Positions 9,101 through 16,419 of a DNA stretch of 64,000 nt are shown here, piece after piece. Origin of the DNA: Macrosoma leucophasiata (taxonomy: Eukaryota; Arthropoda; Insecta; Lepidoptera; Hedylidae); contig JAWQUS010000030.1 of assembly GCA_036365455.1 (NCBI GenBank), forward strand, positions 8,928,001 to 8,992,000, read 5' to 3'. The first letter of the stretch is position 1. Each line of letters opens with the position of its first letter. The translations under genes and the position numbers were made by a program. The notes below the pieces were generated by a model. The model was not told where the DNA came from and did no database searches. It was given only the letters and a program-made list of their open reading frames with translations.

Positions 9101-10119
9101 GTCTCATTGTAAAAATTAGAATTAGGTGTCGATTTAAATAATTATATGTAAATTAATAAAATAATTACGCATTGGAGCTCAAATCAAGTTTGTCCTTTAT
9201 TTCTTTCATTTTTATAAAATTTGCAATTACGCGAGTTACATATTTCTTTACGTGGATATAATGGAGTAAAATGTGTGCAGATGGAGAACGAACACTGCAT
9301 GCTACTGGCGCTGCCGTGCGGCCGCGACCACATGGACGTGCTGCAGCAGTCCACCAACCTCACGGCCGGCTTCATCACCTACCTGCAGCGCAAGCAGGCC
9401 GCCGGCATCGTCAACGTCGCCTCCACCCCGCGCCACCAACAGGTCGCTACCCACGCTGCCCACACAACCCCACACAACCCCACGCAACCCCACACAACCC
9501 CACACAACCCCACACAACCCCACGCAACCCCACAACCCCACACTACCCCACACTACCTCACACTCTACCCTACACTCTACCCCTCTGGTTTGAGTTTGGT
9601 TGGGGTGCACCACGATATATGTTAAAGTTATTGTAACATTTCACATCCTTTTCTAACGTAAAGAAATCTGTTAAAGTTAGAGAAGGATGTGAAATGTTAC
9701 AATAACTTTAACATATATCGTGGTGCAACCCAGGCTTAGTAGAGCAGATAAATAATTATTGTATAATTATGGTATAATTATTTAGATAAATGTAAATAAC
9801 ATCATTGACAATATAAATAAATAATAATTTATCCGTAGATTACCTTCGGGAACAGGCGTAATGGTAAAAAAAGACAGATTTTATTATTTATATTTGGATT
9901 TCGCCACTATAATATCCGGTTATCACATCGAACATTATCAAAAATGTAAATTTTTGGGTAATATATTTTTTTTGTTTGCAGTCCATGTATACCGTGCACA
10001 TCTTTCCGTCATGTGACTTTGCCAATGAAAACTTGAACCGCATCGCGCCAGATCTGATGCACCGCGTCACGAACATTGCACACCTGCTCATCGTCATCGC
10101 CACGGCCATCGCCGTGTGA
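76..10119 (+). CDS. spen: split ends (Spen/SHARP family), C-terminal part, five exons
   Basis: Spen is a large nuclear RNA-binding co-repressor acting in Notch, Wnt and hormone signalling; its C-terminal SPOC domain binds phosphorylated co-repressor and RNA polymerase II-linked partners. Exons seen: 76-191, 2542-2687, 3556-3759, 9281-9442 and 9982-10119, each with AG before and GT after, phases 1-0-0-0, stop TGA at 10117-10119. The first exon and most of the second encode a low-complexity Pro/Ala/Arg stretch. SPOC runs from LLRRYPVMWQGLLALKND through RIAQRMRLEPTQLD, MLLALPCGRD and FITYLQRKQAAGI to IFPSCDF and the final LLIVIATAIAV, matching the Spen type of SPOC throughout. The conserved basic patch (Lys of LALKND, both Arg of QRMRLE) is present. 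The 5' exons, with the RRM domains, lie outside the window. GC content is far above the flanking DNA. Confidence 0.92.
192..2541 (+). other. spen intron (2.35 kb)
   Basis: The intron runs GTGAGT to TTGCAG and is AT-rich. It holds A-rich runs around 1040-1200 and a jockey/CR1 relic near 1690-1830, listed separately. Short open frames at 734-1169 have no family likeness and are taken as chance. I see nothing else in 200-1650 or 1860-2540. Confidence 0.7.
1690..1830 (-). mobile_element. jockey/CR1-like reverse transcriptase C-terminal relic
   Basis: On the - strand this reads FKGTFRYAASKIWNNIPPPL, the same C-terminal motif as the larger fragment at 7457-7756 (FRGSFRYAATRCWNNIPPPL). It is a short decayed piece in a spen intron, in the same antisense orientation as the larger fragment. 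Confidence 0.6.
2542..2687 (+). CDS. spen: spen exon entering the SPOC domain
   Basis: Bounded by TTGCAG and GTACGT. It encodes a Pro/Ala-rich linker (MYAVGCGRSPPPAHG and on) ending in EADSLQMLLR. The last Leu-Leu-Arg joins the next exon's RYPVMWQG at phase 0 to start SPOC. The exon is very GC-rich, so several overlapping frames are open on both strands; only this one continues across the junctions. Confidence 0.88.
2688..3555 (+). other. spen intron with twin Helitron ends
   Basis: The intron runs GTACGT to TTGCAG (868 bp). Positions 2930-3240 look like a degraded dispersed repeat (TCCAGTGGCGTAGCG motif, G/C-rich run near 3150-3185). Two opposed Helitron-like 3' ends lie at 3436-3517. The rest is AT-rich with no recognised content. 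Confidence 0.6.
3436..3517. mobile_element. back-to-back Helitron-like 3' ends
   Basis: At the right, GCGGGCGAAGTCGCGGGC then ACAGCTAGT is the usual lepidopteran Helitron 3' end (GC hairpin then CTAGT). At the left, ACTAGCTGCGCCCACGACTT is the same end in reverse orientation. About 25 bp separate the two arms, making an imperfect inverted repeat just ahead of a spen exon. Confidence 0.55.
3556..3759 (+). CDS. spen: spen SPOC domain exon, N-terminal half
   Basis: 204 bp, phase 0 at both ends (TTTGCAG before, GTGCGT after). It encodes RYPVMWQGLLALKNDSAAVQ, then HFVGGN, then LLRIAQRMRLEPTQLDQVHR and KMK. This is the most conserved part of SPOC, with the Lys and two Arg used to bind partner phosphopeptides. 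A short Ala/Asp/Ser insertion sits between GGNPGVA and SLLRIAQ. Confidence 0.95.
4385..4678 (+). mobile_element. RTE-type non-LTR retrotransposon, linker region
   Basis: Decayed coding sequence between the endonuclease and reverse transcriptase domains of an RTE (BovB-like) element. With frameshifts and stops it reads LNRQIQQSLRHDIRSFNTKC, then ERNKGSKVFAR and LSLRYCGRSRG. The element continues in pieces at 4955-5105 (inverted), 5291-5491 and 8306-8945. Confidence 0.6.
4680..4950. repeat. ATCGATA-rich palindromic repeat block 1
   Basis: Nearly the whole block is built from overlapping ATAGTATCGATACTATCG units. Two arms (AAGCAATACTATTGCCAAAG near 4677-4697, and its complement near 4801-4823) make a large hairpin. 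The right part, ending GCAGCATTGCGATATTTTCG, recurs in block 2, so this is a mobile or satellite-like unit rather than a simple microsatellite. Confidence 0.7.
4955..5105 (-). mobile_element. RTE element, inverted reverse transcriptase segment
   Basis: Positions 4962-5087 match 29187-29315 in the RTE copy at 28 kb base for base with few changes, but here the piece is inverted relative to the RTE pieces on either side. It encodes, on the - strand, the VRVQDQCTRAIPLQRG and VRQGDVISPL region. Its last 18 bp (5088-5105) are the reverse complement of linker sequence at 4617-4634, so linker and RT pieces have been fused. Confidence 0.75.
5106..5290. repeat. ATCGATA-rich repeat block 2 with a 36-40 bp tandem unit
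   Basis: A unit beginning ATCGATACTATCGAAGCTAG and continuing TATAGTTACTAGCTAGT occurs twice in tandem. The block then ends in GCAGCATGGCGATATTTTCG like block 1. Both blocks abut the same RTE position (CAACACTG then CTTCAAG or its complement), which suggests one was copied from the other. Confidence 0.65.
5291..5491 (+). mobile_element. RTE reverse transcriptase active-site segment
   Basis: Encodes YITHLRFADDIIVMAESLED and QRVGLKMKIDKTKVMFNN. FADD is the catalytic motif of the reverse transcriptase. The piece is nearly identical to the - strand copy at 28365-29888 but keeps about 30 bp (around 5305-5340) that the other copy has lost. It stops at 5491 where another insertion begins and resumes at 8306. 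Confidence 0.85.
5492..6790 (+). mobile_element. R2-like non-LTR retrotransposon, 3' half (thumb, zinc knuckle, endonuclease)
   Basis: Two frames, 5590-5880 and 5882-6757, encode the C-terminal part of a retrotransposon with a restriction-like endonuclease. First comes RT thumb-like sequence (NKVRAFNGWVMPVLLYSFGI, then RVRSLLTSYRMHHPRSS). Then a CCHC knuckle CRACHRSGESLRHIVSGC, then a PD-(D/E)XK-type core KPDIVLIDRTERRAVIVDV, and a conserved tail ending ARIVRRFLSLRP. One frameshift near 5865-5882 joins the frames; further shifts lie before 5590. The catalytic RT core is missing. Clade (R2, R4/Dong or relative) is not decided. It is nested inside the RTE copy. Confidence 0.8.
6791..7456. other. 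AT-rich junction between two nested retrotransposon fragments
   Basis: After the R2-like stop come a short GC hairpin-like run (ACCGGTAGC at 6761-6769 and GCTACCGG at 6783-6790), long A/T tracts, and a short GC stretch at 6960-7015. This is probably the 3' UTR of one element followed by the 3' end of the antisense jockey/CR1-like element. No frame is recognised. Confidence 0.45.
7457..8290 (-). mobile_element. jockey/CR1-like reverse transcriptase, C-terminal fragment
   Basis: Three - strand frames read in order: 8282-8007 (LKRIEEWSKNNCLLLNPSKT, then ISVELMDQPINRVNETRNLG), 8049-7810 (LKERLRIQLVERIVLSKLNY) and 7756-7457 (FRYAATRCWNNIPPPLRDLK then SINSFRLKLKK). This is the region after the RT active site in jockey/CR1-group elements. 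Frameshifts separate the parts, so it is not functional. Confidence 0.75.
8306..8945 (+). mobile_element. RTE element, C-terminal part and 3' tail
   Basis: Continues the RTE piece that stops at 5491. It encodes ILEVVDEYVYLGHTIQLGRS, then RAMLGVSLLDRIRNEEIRRR and ISKLKWQWAGHIARRTDSRW, and ends in SGRPMAD followed by a (GAT)n tail at about 8924-8941, the usual 3' end of RTE elements. About 30 bp present in the 28 kb copy are missing near 8555, which breaks the frame. Confidence 0.85.
8946..9032. repeat. dispersed repeat fragment (family with 22.0 and 47.9 kb copies)
   Basis: TGCTTACGTAGGCAGTATGC and AACGCTCTACGAAGTCGAAA recur at 22195-22240 and 48000-48035. It begins directly after the RTE tail, so the RTE seems to have landed in this repeat. 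Confidence 0.6.
9281..9442 (+). CDS. spen: spen SPOC domain exon, middle part
   Basis: 162 bp, phase 0 at both ends. It encodes MENEHCMLLALPCGRDHMDV, then FITYLQRKQAAGIVNV and ends TPRHQQ. The LLALPCGRD and TYLQ-KQAAGI motifs are diagnostic of Spen-type SPOC. The 5' donor is weak (CAG then GTCGCT) and sits only a few bases before a CACACAACCC minisatellite; the exon end is therefore a little less certain than the others. Confidence 0.92.
9455..9585 (+). repeat. CACACAACCC minisatellite
   Basis: About ten copies of a 10-bp CCCCACACAA/CCCCACGCAA unit, decaying into CCCCACACTA and CTCTACCC variants. It begins roughly 15 bp after the splice donor of the preceding spen exon. It is read-through open in all + frames, so the tracked open frames here are not coding evidence. 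Confidence 0.9.
9600..9736. mobile_element. palindromic MITE, family 1, copy A
   Basis: Perfect 45-bp inverted arms at 9606-9650 and 9683-9727 (TGCACCACGATATATGTTAA and on) around a 32-bp centre. The right end GCAACCCAGGCT matches both ends of the copy at 63012-63163. It lies in the last spen intron. Confidence 0.85.
9982..10119 (+). CDS. spen: spen terminal coding exon
   Basis: Follows a T-rich tract and TTTGCAG. It encodes SMYTVHIFPSCDFANENLNR, then IAPDLMHRV and the last SPOC strand LLIVIATAIAV, then TGA. SPOC is the end of Spen proteins, so this is the true C-terminus. Confidence 0.95.
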   Translation, partial: SMYTVHIFPSCDFANENLNRIAPDLMHRVTNIAHLLIVIATAIAV

Positions 10120-12780
10120 GCGTGCCCACTGCTGATACACGCCGGAAGAACCGGTGCCCTCTAGTTGGTTTGCAGGAGCCGACAACCGACCGTTGGACCT
10201 GTTCAAACCCGACATTACGCATACCCCCGGACTTGACACCGATAATAACATGACCACAATACACGATTGGGACTATTAAATTATAATATGTACTAGAAGA
10301 ATATTTAAAAAAAAGCATTGTAAATAAGGCCAGGTTGTGAAACTTCATTTTTATGTTTAACCTAGTTATTAATCGACCTGGTGAGTGACCGCCGTGGAAC
10401 GTTCGATGCTGAATATAATGGTGAACTTTGATGGGAATTGCGTTATAATACCTCTGCGAAACTGAACGCTCGTAGTGATGTAACATTAGCATATTTATTG
10501 TAGAGACGCAGCGCGGCCCGCGTTGTTCGCTTGTATAAAGTCTCACATAGTTAGGTAAGCCGTCGTCGGTTATTTAAGTGTTAGCTGTAAGAGATAACCT
10601 TGTAAAATACTTTTGTTATGGTCGACTGGGTTCGACCTCATTCGGAGTTTAAAATTTATAAAAGTATGATAACAGAAAACAGTCAGTTGATGAAAATATA
10701 TTTAATTTTGGGTTCCGATTAGATGTGTGGCAATCTATCGAGCATTTTTATTGTTAGTGTAAATTGTTATTTTGTTTTAAGTCTCTAGGTCTAAAGTAAT
10801 TTAAATTTTGTAAATACCGAATCTATTTGTACTAAAATTGATTTAGGTCATTACGGTAGGTAATGGAAAGTTCTCATTGCTGGGTCGAATGATAACTGTT
10901 TATGTGTAAAAATACGATAGATGAAAAATATATGAAACGATAAGTGAAAATACATGTGGGAAATCAACTGTGATTCAGACTTTTAACGTAGGCTGTAGGT
11001 AGTCTTATGAATCATATAGAACAGTATGTGAGAATAACGACGCGTGCGGCGTCGCCTCTAGCGAACTGTACACCACATATGAATATTTCTGCATTTGCTT
11101 TTTAATACTTGTATCGTAGGCTTTATAAACGGAATATGATAGTAAATATACTTGTAGATGTCCTCAATTAAAGTTTTAATCAAGTAAAATATTAATATAA
11201 AAACTGTACTTGTGTATGCACACGATTCCAAACAACAGCTAGCTTTAAATTTGTAAATCGATGCCCAGAGTAATATAACCTATAATTATAACTTTTGGTC
11301 CTTTAATCGAAATTATAGATCATGTACTATAATGTTATATGGCTCAGCAATGCTTTATATTATGTAATCTATCTTGTATATGTTCTCCGCCCTCACCTCG
11401 AGGTAAACATATACGCGATACACAACATGATGTTTAGGCATGAACGCTGTGCCTACATATCCATGTGTCGTAAACTCGCTCGCGTTCACGGTGTATGTAA
11501 GGACCGTGCAATAACGACATTGACATTAGGCGACGCGACAATCGTCGTTACACATTTCTTGTTTCGACTGTTCATCGCTCATTCCACATGCCGCCTGCCT
11601 CAATTATTTTTGTAATATTCGAGTGGAGTTTACTCGTTCGAGCGAATGGCATCTCGTTCAAAGTTAACTCTAGTCGGATCGTCTGGATGTATTTTATAAA
11701 TATTGGTATCATAGTTTTTTTTTCTTGTATTTGCTCTGTGACCACGACATACCCTACTATTTAATTTTTATTTAATTATATTGGTTTGAATCAGTTACTG
11801 AAAGGCTGTCATTCTCTTTACCGTAATATTGCATAAACTAACGATATTGTACTTCTCATACGTTTGAATCGTCTGCATCGAATCGACCCACCTTACCATA
11901 CAAATTGAATTTGCACATTATGATTTAATTGATGATATCATGAGTCATCCCTCTCGAATTTTAACATTTTCAATAAATCGGTATTTTGCATTATATAGTT
12001 AGATAATGTGCGACTATCCCGTCGTACATAAAAAGAAAGTACAAAATATTTTATGTATTGTAATTTTATATGTACGATATAGAAAATAACAGCACAGGTA
12101 ACATTAATAACATTATTATGTATATTCTTTTAAGGGTTTATTGTATAGATGTATAAAAGATGTATGGTTTGTCATGTTTCCGTCGCAAACAGTTCTCGAT
12201 TTAGCTAGGAGGAACACTAACGAACTCGTCACTTCGTCCATTAATTTTAAAACATAATTTTATTAGTAAACGGATGCCCAAATGTACACTTATTCTTATT
12301 TGAATTCCTTATGAAGGAACTCAATGTAAATAAGTCTTCATAAACATAGCTATACAGTATTTAGACATGATATTGAAATAAATTATGAGATAGGCAACAC
12401 GTGAGAATTATTAAAAAAGTATTTATTGTGTCGAATGGGTAATTTACACATTACTTTATTTATTGCTCGGATGTAATTATTTTTTAGACTATATTATCAA
12501 TTGAAAATGCATACTCTCGACAAATTATAATTTTCTGCCTAATAAATAATTGCATCCATGTGTTTTAGCTGTCAAAATGTCAATTATTAATACTTAATAT
12601 TTTCATAAAATTTTCCAGCTCGAGACCATAAAATCAATCATATTATTATATTATGTATTTATGTTAAATTGATTTTCCTCTATACTATAAGTTAATGCAG
12701 ACTTAATAGATTAACCTGTAATATGATAATGTGAGAAGTATAATATAGTTTTGTTTGGTTACTATAGTCTAAAGATGATG
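10120..12780 (+). other. spen: probable spen 3' UTR
   Basis: AT-rich, without convincing frames. AATAAA hexamers at 11972-11977, 12377-12382 and 12541-12546 are possible polyadenylation signals; which is used cannot be told. Several TGTAAATA-like motifs (for example near 10809) could bind Pumilio proteins. No repeat family was recognised in this 2.6 kb, unlike the DNA on either side, which fits transcribed, constrained sequence. Confidence 0.5.
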
Positions 12781-12784
12781 TAAA

Positions 12785-13010
12785 ACGGTGTAAAGGCGAG
12801 TCTCACCGGCGGCGGCGTCGGCCTCGAGGCCGGCGGCGGCGCCGGTCGGGCGCGGGCCCTCCGCTCTGCGCCGGCCCGGGCAGGGGGAGCGAGCGGGCCG
12901 AGGGAACCTCGTGCCAGTCGTCCCCCCGTCTCCCCCGTCTCCCCGTTGCGCGGGACGGAGCGGCCGCCTGCACCGGATGCCTTCGGTAGCGGCCGTTGCC
13001 GGTGTGAGAG
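12785..13010. other. isolated GC-rich island
   Basis: About 220 bp of C/G-rich sequence (for example GGCGGCGGCGTCGGCCTCG near 12810) in AT-rich surroundings. A - strand frame is open for 93 codons, but its Pro/Ala/Arg composition is what any GC-rich sequence gives. No convincing splice sites flank it. It could be part of the spen 3' UTR, a distal promoter or an unrecognised exon. Confidence 0.4.
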
Positions 13011-14160
13011 TTGATAGAGTTTAAATATATGTAAAATTAACATTTGATCTCAAGTGTGCAGCAAAAGTGAAAGTGAAGGCTAGACTGTTATATTGCAACA
13101 GCCGCGTCCGGACGTCACCGGCATATCCTTCGGTTTTAATCATAGCAGAACGTAAGAAAATAAAAAATATTGTGATCATATTTTATTGTAAGTTTAAAAT
13201 GCTAGGACTTAGAGATAATTGTATATTTTGTACATATTGAAAATAGTATTGTATCTTTACTTCCCTTTATCCAAAAAAACCCAGACTCCTGCGTGTTATG
13301 TACCTCCTACCTACCAATACTATTAAAAAAATATTACATAAGTATGTTTTTATTTCAGTATACCGTTTGACTACACCCCGTCGCCCCTTTTCATCTTTCA
13401 GTACCTATATTCAGCCGTGATTTAGCCTATACTGCGAGTTCAAATGCATTCGCTTCCTTGATAAATTTCTATAAAGAATGACGTCATAGACTTATTATAC
13501 TACTCGTCGTCGTATCATGTAGTACGGCGAGGATATAAAGATGCCAGATGAGTGGTGCAGGATATTTCTAGCATGTAATGTAACCATACAATACTACACC
13601 TCTGAGCGTGACCATATTCGTTAATCTGTAGGACCCACTTGTGCTGGAGGTTTTAGGTATGTCGCAACAAAACACCTTAGTACCTGTTTCATTAGAGGGA
13701 CGAAAATAGGTTTGGCGGTTGCTTCGAGAGTGGTATTATCATAGATTTATTATACTACTTCTAAAAATCTATGATCTAGCGTACTCCGTTTTTCATAATG
13801 AAAATCGGTAAAGCAGACCTAAGGCCGGTATGAAGATGTTCGGTTGCCGAAAACAGCAGTGTAAATGAGAAAGCTTTCGATTTGATTTGGGCTGTGCTGC
13901 AGTCACTCCAAAGATATAACATCGACAACCTATCGATTCATCGAGGTGCTTCGAGCTAGGGAATGCAATCCCGACTCGAGATCGTAAATTCGAGATCCCA
14001 TGGGATTAGAAAAAATAAAAATAATGTCAATCAAATTTACGGGCTCTCGTCTAGTTAAAAAAAAAACTACTGAATACGATGAACACTGATCGTTTGTGAT
14101 TTTGAGGTTAATTAAAATAAAATATATCTAAAAGAAAACTAAAGCCTTCATCTTTAAATA
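13011..14160. other. intergenic, no recognised features
   Basis: AT-rich DNA with degraded repeats. AATAAA near 13159 is a further candidate end for spen transcripts. Nothing coding is seen. Confidence 0.4.
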
Positions 14161-14163
14161 TTA

Positions 14164-14393
14164 CTAAATAATAATGAAATAGATGGTGGTAGAGCTTCAG
14201 TGACGGAGCTCGCGGGCGAAGGCACCACCGCATTACCTAAGATACTTGCCGCTAAATGGTTCAGCACTTATGTTCCGGTCAGGTGGTAATGTATGGCCCT
14301 GTAATTTCCGGCACAGAGGCATAAAACCTTAGGCTTCAGGAGTGGTAACGCATCTGCAGTTTGACCTCTTACACCATTACATAAAAAAAAGGA
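14164..14393 (+). repeat. SINE-like repeat, family A, copy 1
   Basis: Begins GGTGGTAGAGCTTCAGTGAC, passes through AATTTCCGGCACAGAGGCAT and GTGGTAACGCATCTGCA, and ends CCATTACATAAAAAAAA. The second copy at 15848-16139 has the same order and ends with longer body sequence. The A-rich end points to retroposition. Confidence 0.75.
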
Positions 14394-14689
14394 TTCAGAA
14401 ATTTACCGTCGGCTCAAGAAAGGCCAAGATTTTAGTGAATGAAAAGTCATTCACTAAAATCTTGGAGAGAGAGATAAAGTGGCAGCTGATGAGAAACTGG
14501 CGAAGAGCTTTGAGACTAATCTCAAACTCGATTGGACGGAGGTGAAAAAGTCTAGAAGCTCTTCTCCAGTTTCTGGAATGAATAGAATAAAATCTAAGGA
14601 GGGTGACATTTTTGCATTTGAATTATGACTACTCGAGACCAATGCAGCGAGGTGTGAGATAAAGAGATGTCATATTATTATCTCCCAAA

Positions 14690-14950
14690 ACTGTTCACCG
14701 CTGCATTCGAAGATGTCTTCAAGCTTCGGGACTGGAATAGATTCTGCATTAACATTGCGATGTGAAAGTTTACGAATGATATCGTAATCATGGCTGGGGC
14801 TCTGAAAGGCAATGGTACAATGTTCAATGGCTTTAGTAAGGCTTTTCAACGAGTGGGTCTTTAAATAATTATGCACAAGTTGAAGATCATGTCAAATATC
14901 CTTGTTACACCCAAACCTATTATGGTTGAGGACACGGAACGTTAACGCAG
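14690..14950 (+). mobile_element. old RTE-type reverse transcriptase relic
   Basis: Reads LPKLFTAAFEDVFKLRDW, then FTNDIVIMAGALKGNGTMF, QRVGL and KIMSNILVTPKPIMVED, following the order of the RTE piece at 5291-5491 (HLRFADDIIVMAESLED, QRVGLKM, KVMFN). The catalytic FADD has become FTND and stops interrupt the frame, so this is an older, inactive relative. Confidence 0.6.
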
Positions 14951-15660
14951 ACATCCGCGACCACGCCGGCAGCTGTTCGTGGAGCCCTTTTCTACCTTCA
15001 TGTGCTCCAGAATTATTTTTCAGTCCTCACTTACGTCTGTTGGGAAACTTCCTGCCCAATTTCATATTTCTAGGTTTATTGGTTGCTAGCGGTTGTACGC
15101 CCCGGCTTCGCGCCCTGGGTGGCGGACTTCGCACGCGGCTGGGGTAAATTATTTACCCCAGTTTATGTGGCTCTTTATGTGACTCCAGTCCAAAGCTCGC
15201 AATGATATCTACTATTTATTTACTTAATACAGATCCAAGTTTCTGTCAAAGTTGGCCACGTTACCTGAACCCTAGAACAATGACCTATAAGTAATGAAAG
15301 TACTGGACAGGACACTCCTTGGTAGCACGGTTCCAGTTTCCACTTTCACAATGTACCTACCAAACATAAAACTAACAGCCTAGATCACATGGGAACGTCT
15401 CACATAAATATCTATCAAATCAATATAAAAAGATCAAGATTTGGAATGCTTATAGGCATTAGGTTCAAAATATGACTCACTCACTTACATAGAATATCCT
15501 TCATCCATGAGTAACTAGATATTTTCATACCAAAGAATCATGGCAAGTTCTGTGCCAACGGCCACCCCGGTGCCGGTCTCAGAGGGGGCCGATGGGAATA
15601 AAGGGTTCTATACACTGTACCACAGAATAGATAAACACTGTACCTACCTAGCACTAGCAC
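14951..15660. other. intergenic with degraded repeats
   Basis: A GC-richer stretch at 15080-15160 (GGTTGTACGCCCCGGCTTCG) looks like a dispersed-repeat end. Otherwise nothing recognisable is present. Confidence 0.4.
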
Positions 15661-15800
15661 CGAGGGAACACTTATGAGGGAAGTTCGTTCCACAATTTAC
15701 ACGTTCTGGGCAGAAACGAACGCGAAAACCGCACCGTTGAATTCAGTCGGTGTGGGTGGAATTCTCTCTTCGGCAGGTAGTGCTGTGTAGGAAATGAGAT
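15660..15800 (-). mobile_element. jockey-like reverse transcriptase C-terminal relic
   Basis: On the - strand it reads FHPHRLNSTVRFSRSFLPRT then CKLWNELPSSV, a C-terminal signature common in lepidopteran jockey-group elements. It is only about 45 codons, and the frame is lost on both sides. Confidence 0.65.
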
Positions 15801-15847
15801 GGTGGCGCCATATCGATTAGCAGTAAGTTGAGCAGAGCACTCACCAC

Positions 15848-16139
15848 TTTTTACTGGTGGTAGAGCTCCAGGGACGGAGCTCGCGGGCGTTGGCACCACC
15901 GAATTACCTAAGATACTTGCCGCTAAATGGTAGTGTTCAGCACTATCGTGTTCCGGTCAGGTGGTAATGTACGGACTTGTAATTTCCGGCACAGAGGCAT
16001 AACCCCTTAAGCCTCAGGAGTGGTAACGCATCTACATTTTGACCTTGGTCTTTGTGTGGGTGCCTATAGGCTGCAGTCATCGCTTAACATCAATGTGAAC
16101 TGGATGCTTGTTTGCCACTTCCATTACATAAAAAAAACC
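15848..16139 (+). repeat. SINE-like repeat, family A, copy 2 (longest)
   Basis: Order of blocks: GGTGGTAGAGCTCCAGGGAC, CTTGCCGCTAAATGGTAGTG, TTCAGCACTATCGTGTTCCG, AATTTCCGGCACAGAGGCAT, then GGCTGCAGTCATCGCTTAAC and CCATTACATAAAAAAA. About 290 bp. Related copies lie at 14164, 26875, 27725, 33620, 36729, 42165, 56474 and 60395, making this one of the commonest repeats in the window. Confidence 0.8.
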
Positions 16140-16199
16140 ATTGTAGAGATGGTAAAAAACGCATCGACATTCAATGCCTCTGCGGCGGCGATGTAGGTA

Positions 16200-16400
16200 C
16201 CTACCATCCAGCCTGAAAGTCAGTTCTGGATAGTTAACGATACGAACGGCGCGGCTTTGAAGGGAGTCATGTGGACCAAGCTGGTCCTTCTTAATTCAAA
16301 TATCTTCTGTAGGCCACACAAATATTTGTCCCGGTGCGGGGATCGAACCCACGAATCAAACGCTCATCTCACACCGCTGGACTAACCGGGTCGCCAATGC
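16200..16400 (-). repeat. tRNA-derived SINE
   Basis: On the - strand, TAGTCCAGCGGTGTGAG fits the polymerase III A box and GGGTTCGATCCCC the B box, about 30 bp apart as in a tRNA. The body then runs GGGACAAATATTTGTGTGGC. The tRNA part is not a foldable full tRNA, so it is a SINE head, not a tRNA gene. Confidence 0.7.
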
Positions 16401-16419
16401 ACGCCACTGTGTTATAGAA

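Larger units (their letters stand above)
3760..9280 (+). other. spen 5.5 kb intron inside the SPOC domain, transposon-filled
   Basis: The intron runs GTGCGT to GTGCAG. Positions 3760-4380 are AT-rich with no recognised content. Positions 4385-8945 hold a fragmented RTE element, two ATCGATA-repeat blocks and a nested insertion (separate entries). Positions 8946-9032 match a dispersed repeat, and 9033-9280 is plain AT-rich DNA. Confidence 0.75.

Noticed and set aside
9271..9636. Long frames through the CACACAACCC array
   Set aside because: A 10-bp repeat without stop words stays open in all frames; the reading past 9442 is repeat peptide only.
11322..11615. 97-codon frame in the spen 3' region
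   Set aside because: No start context, no family likeness, and an AT-rich hydrophobic composition as expected by chance.
12762..13043. 93-codon - strand frame over the GC island
   Set aside because: Pro/Ala/Arg composition follows from base content; no splice sites or homology are seen.
16330..16395. A tRNA gene on the - strand
   Set aside because: A and B boxes are present but the acceptor and anticodon stems do not pair; it is the head of a SINE.
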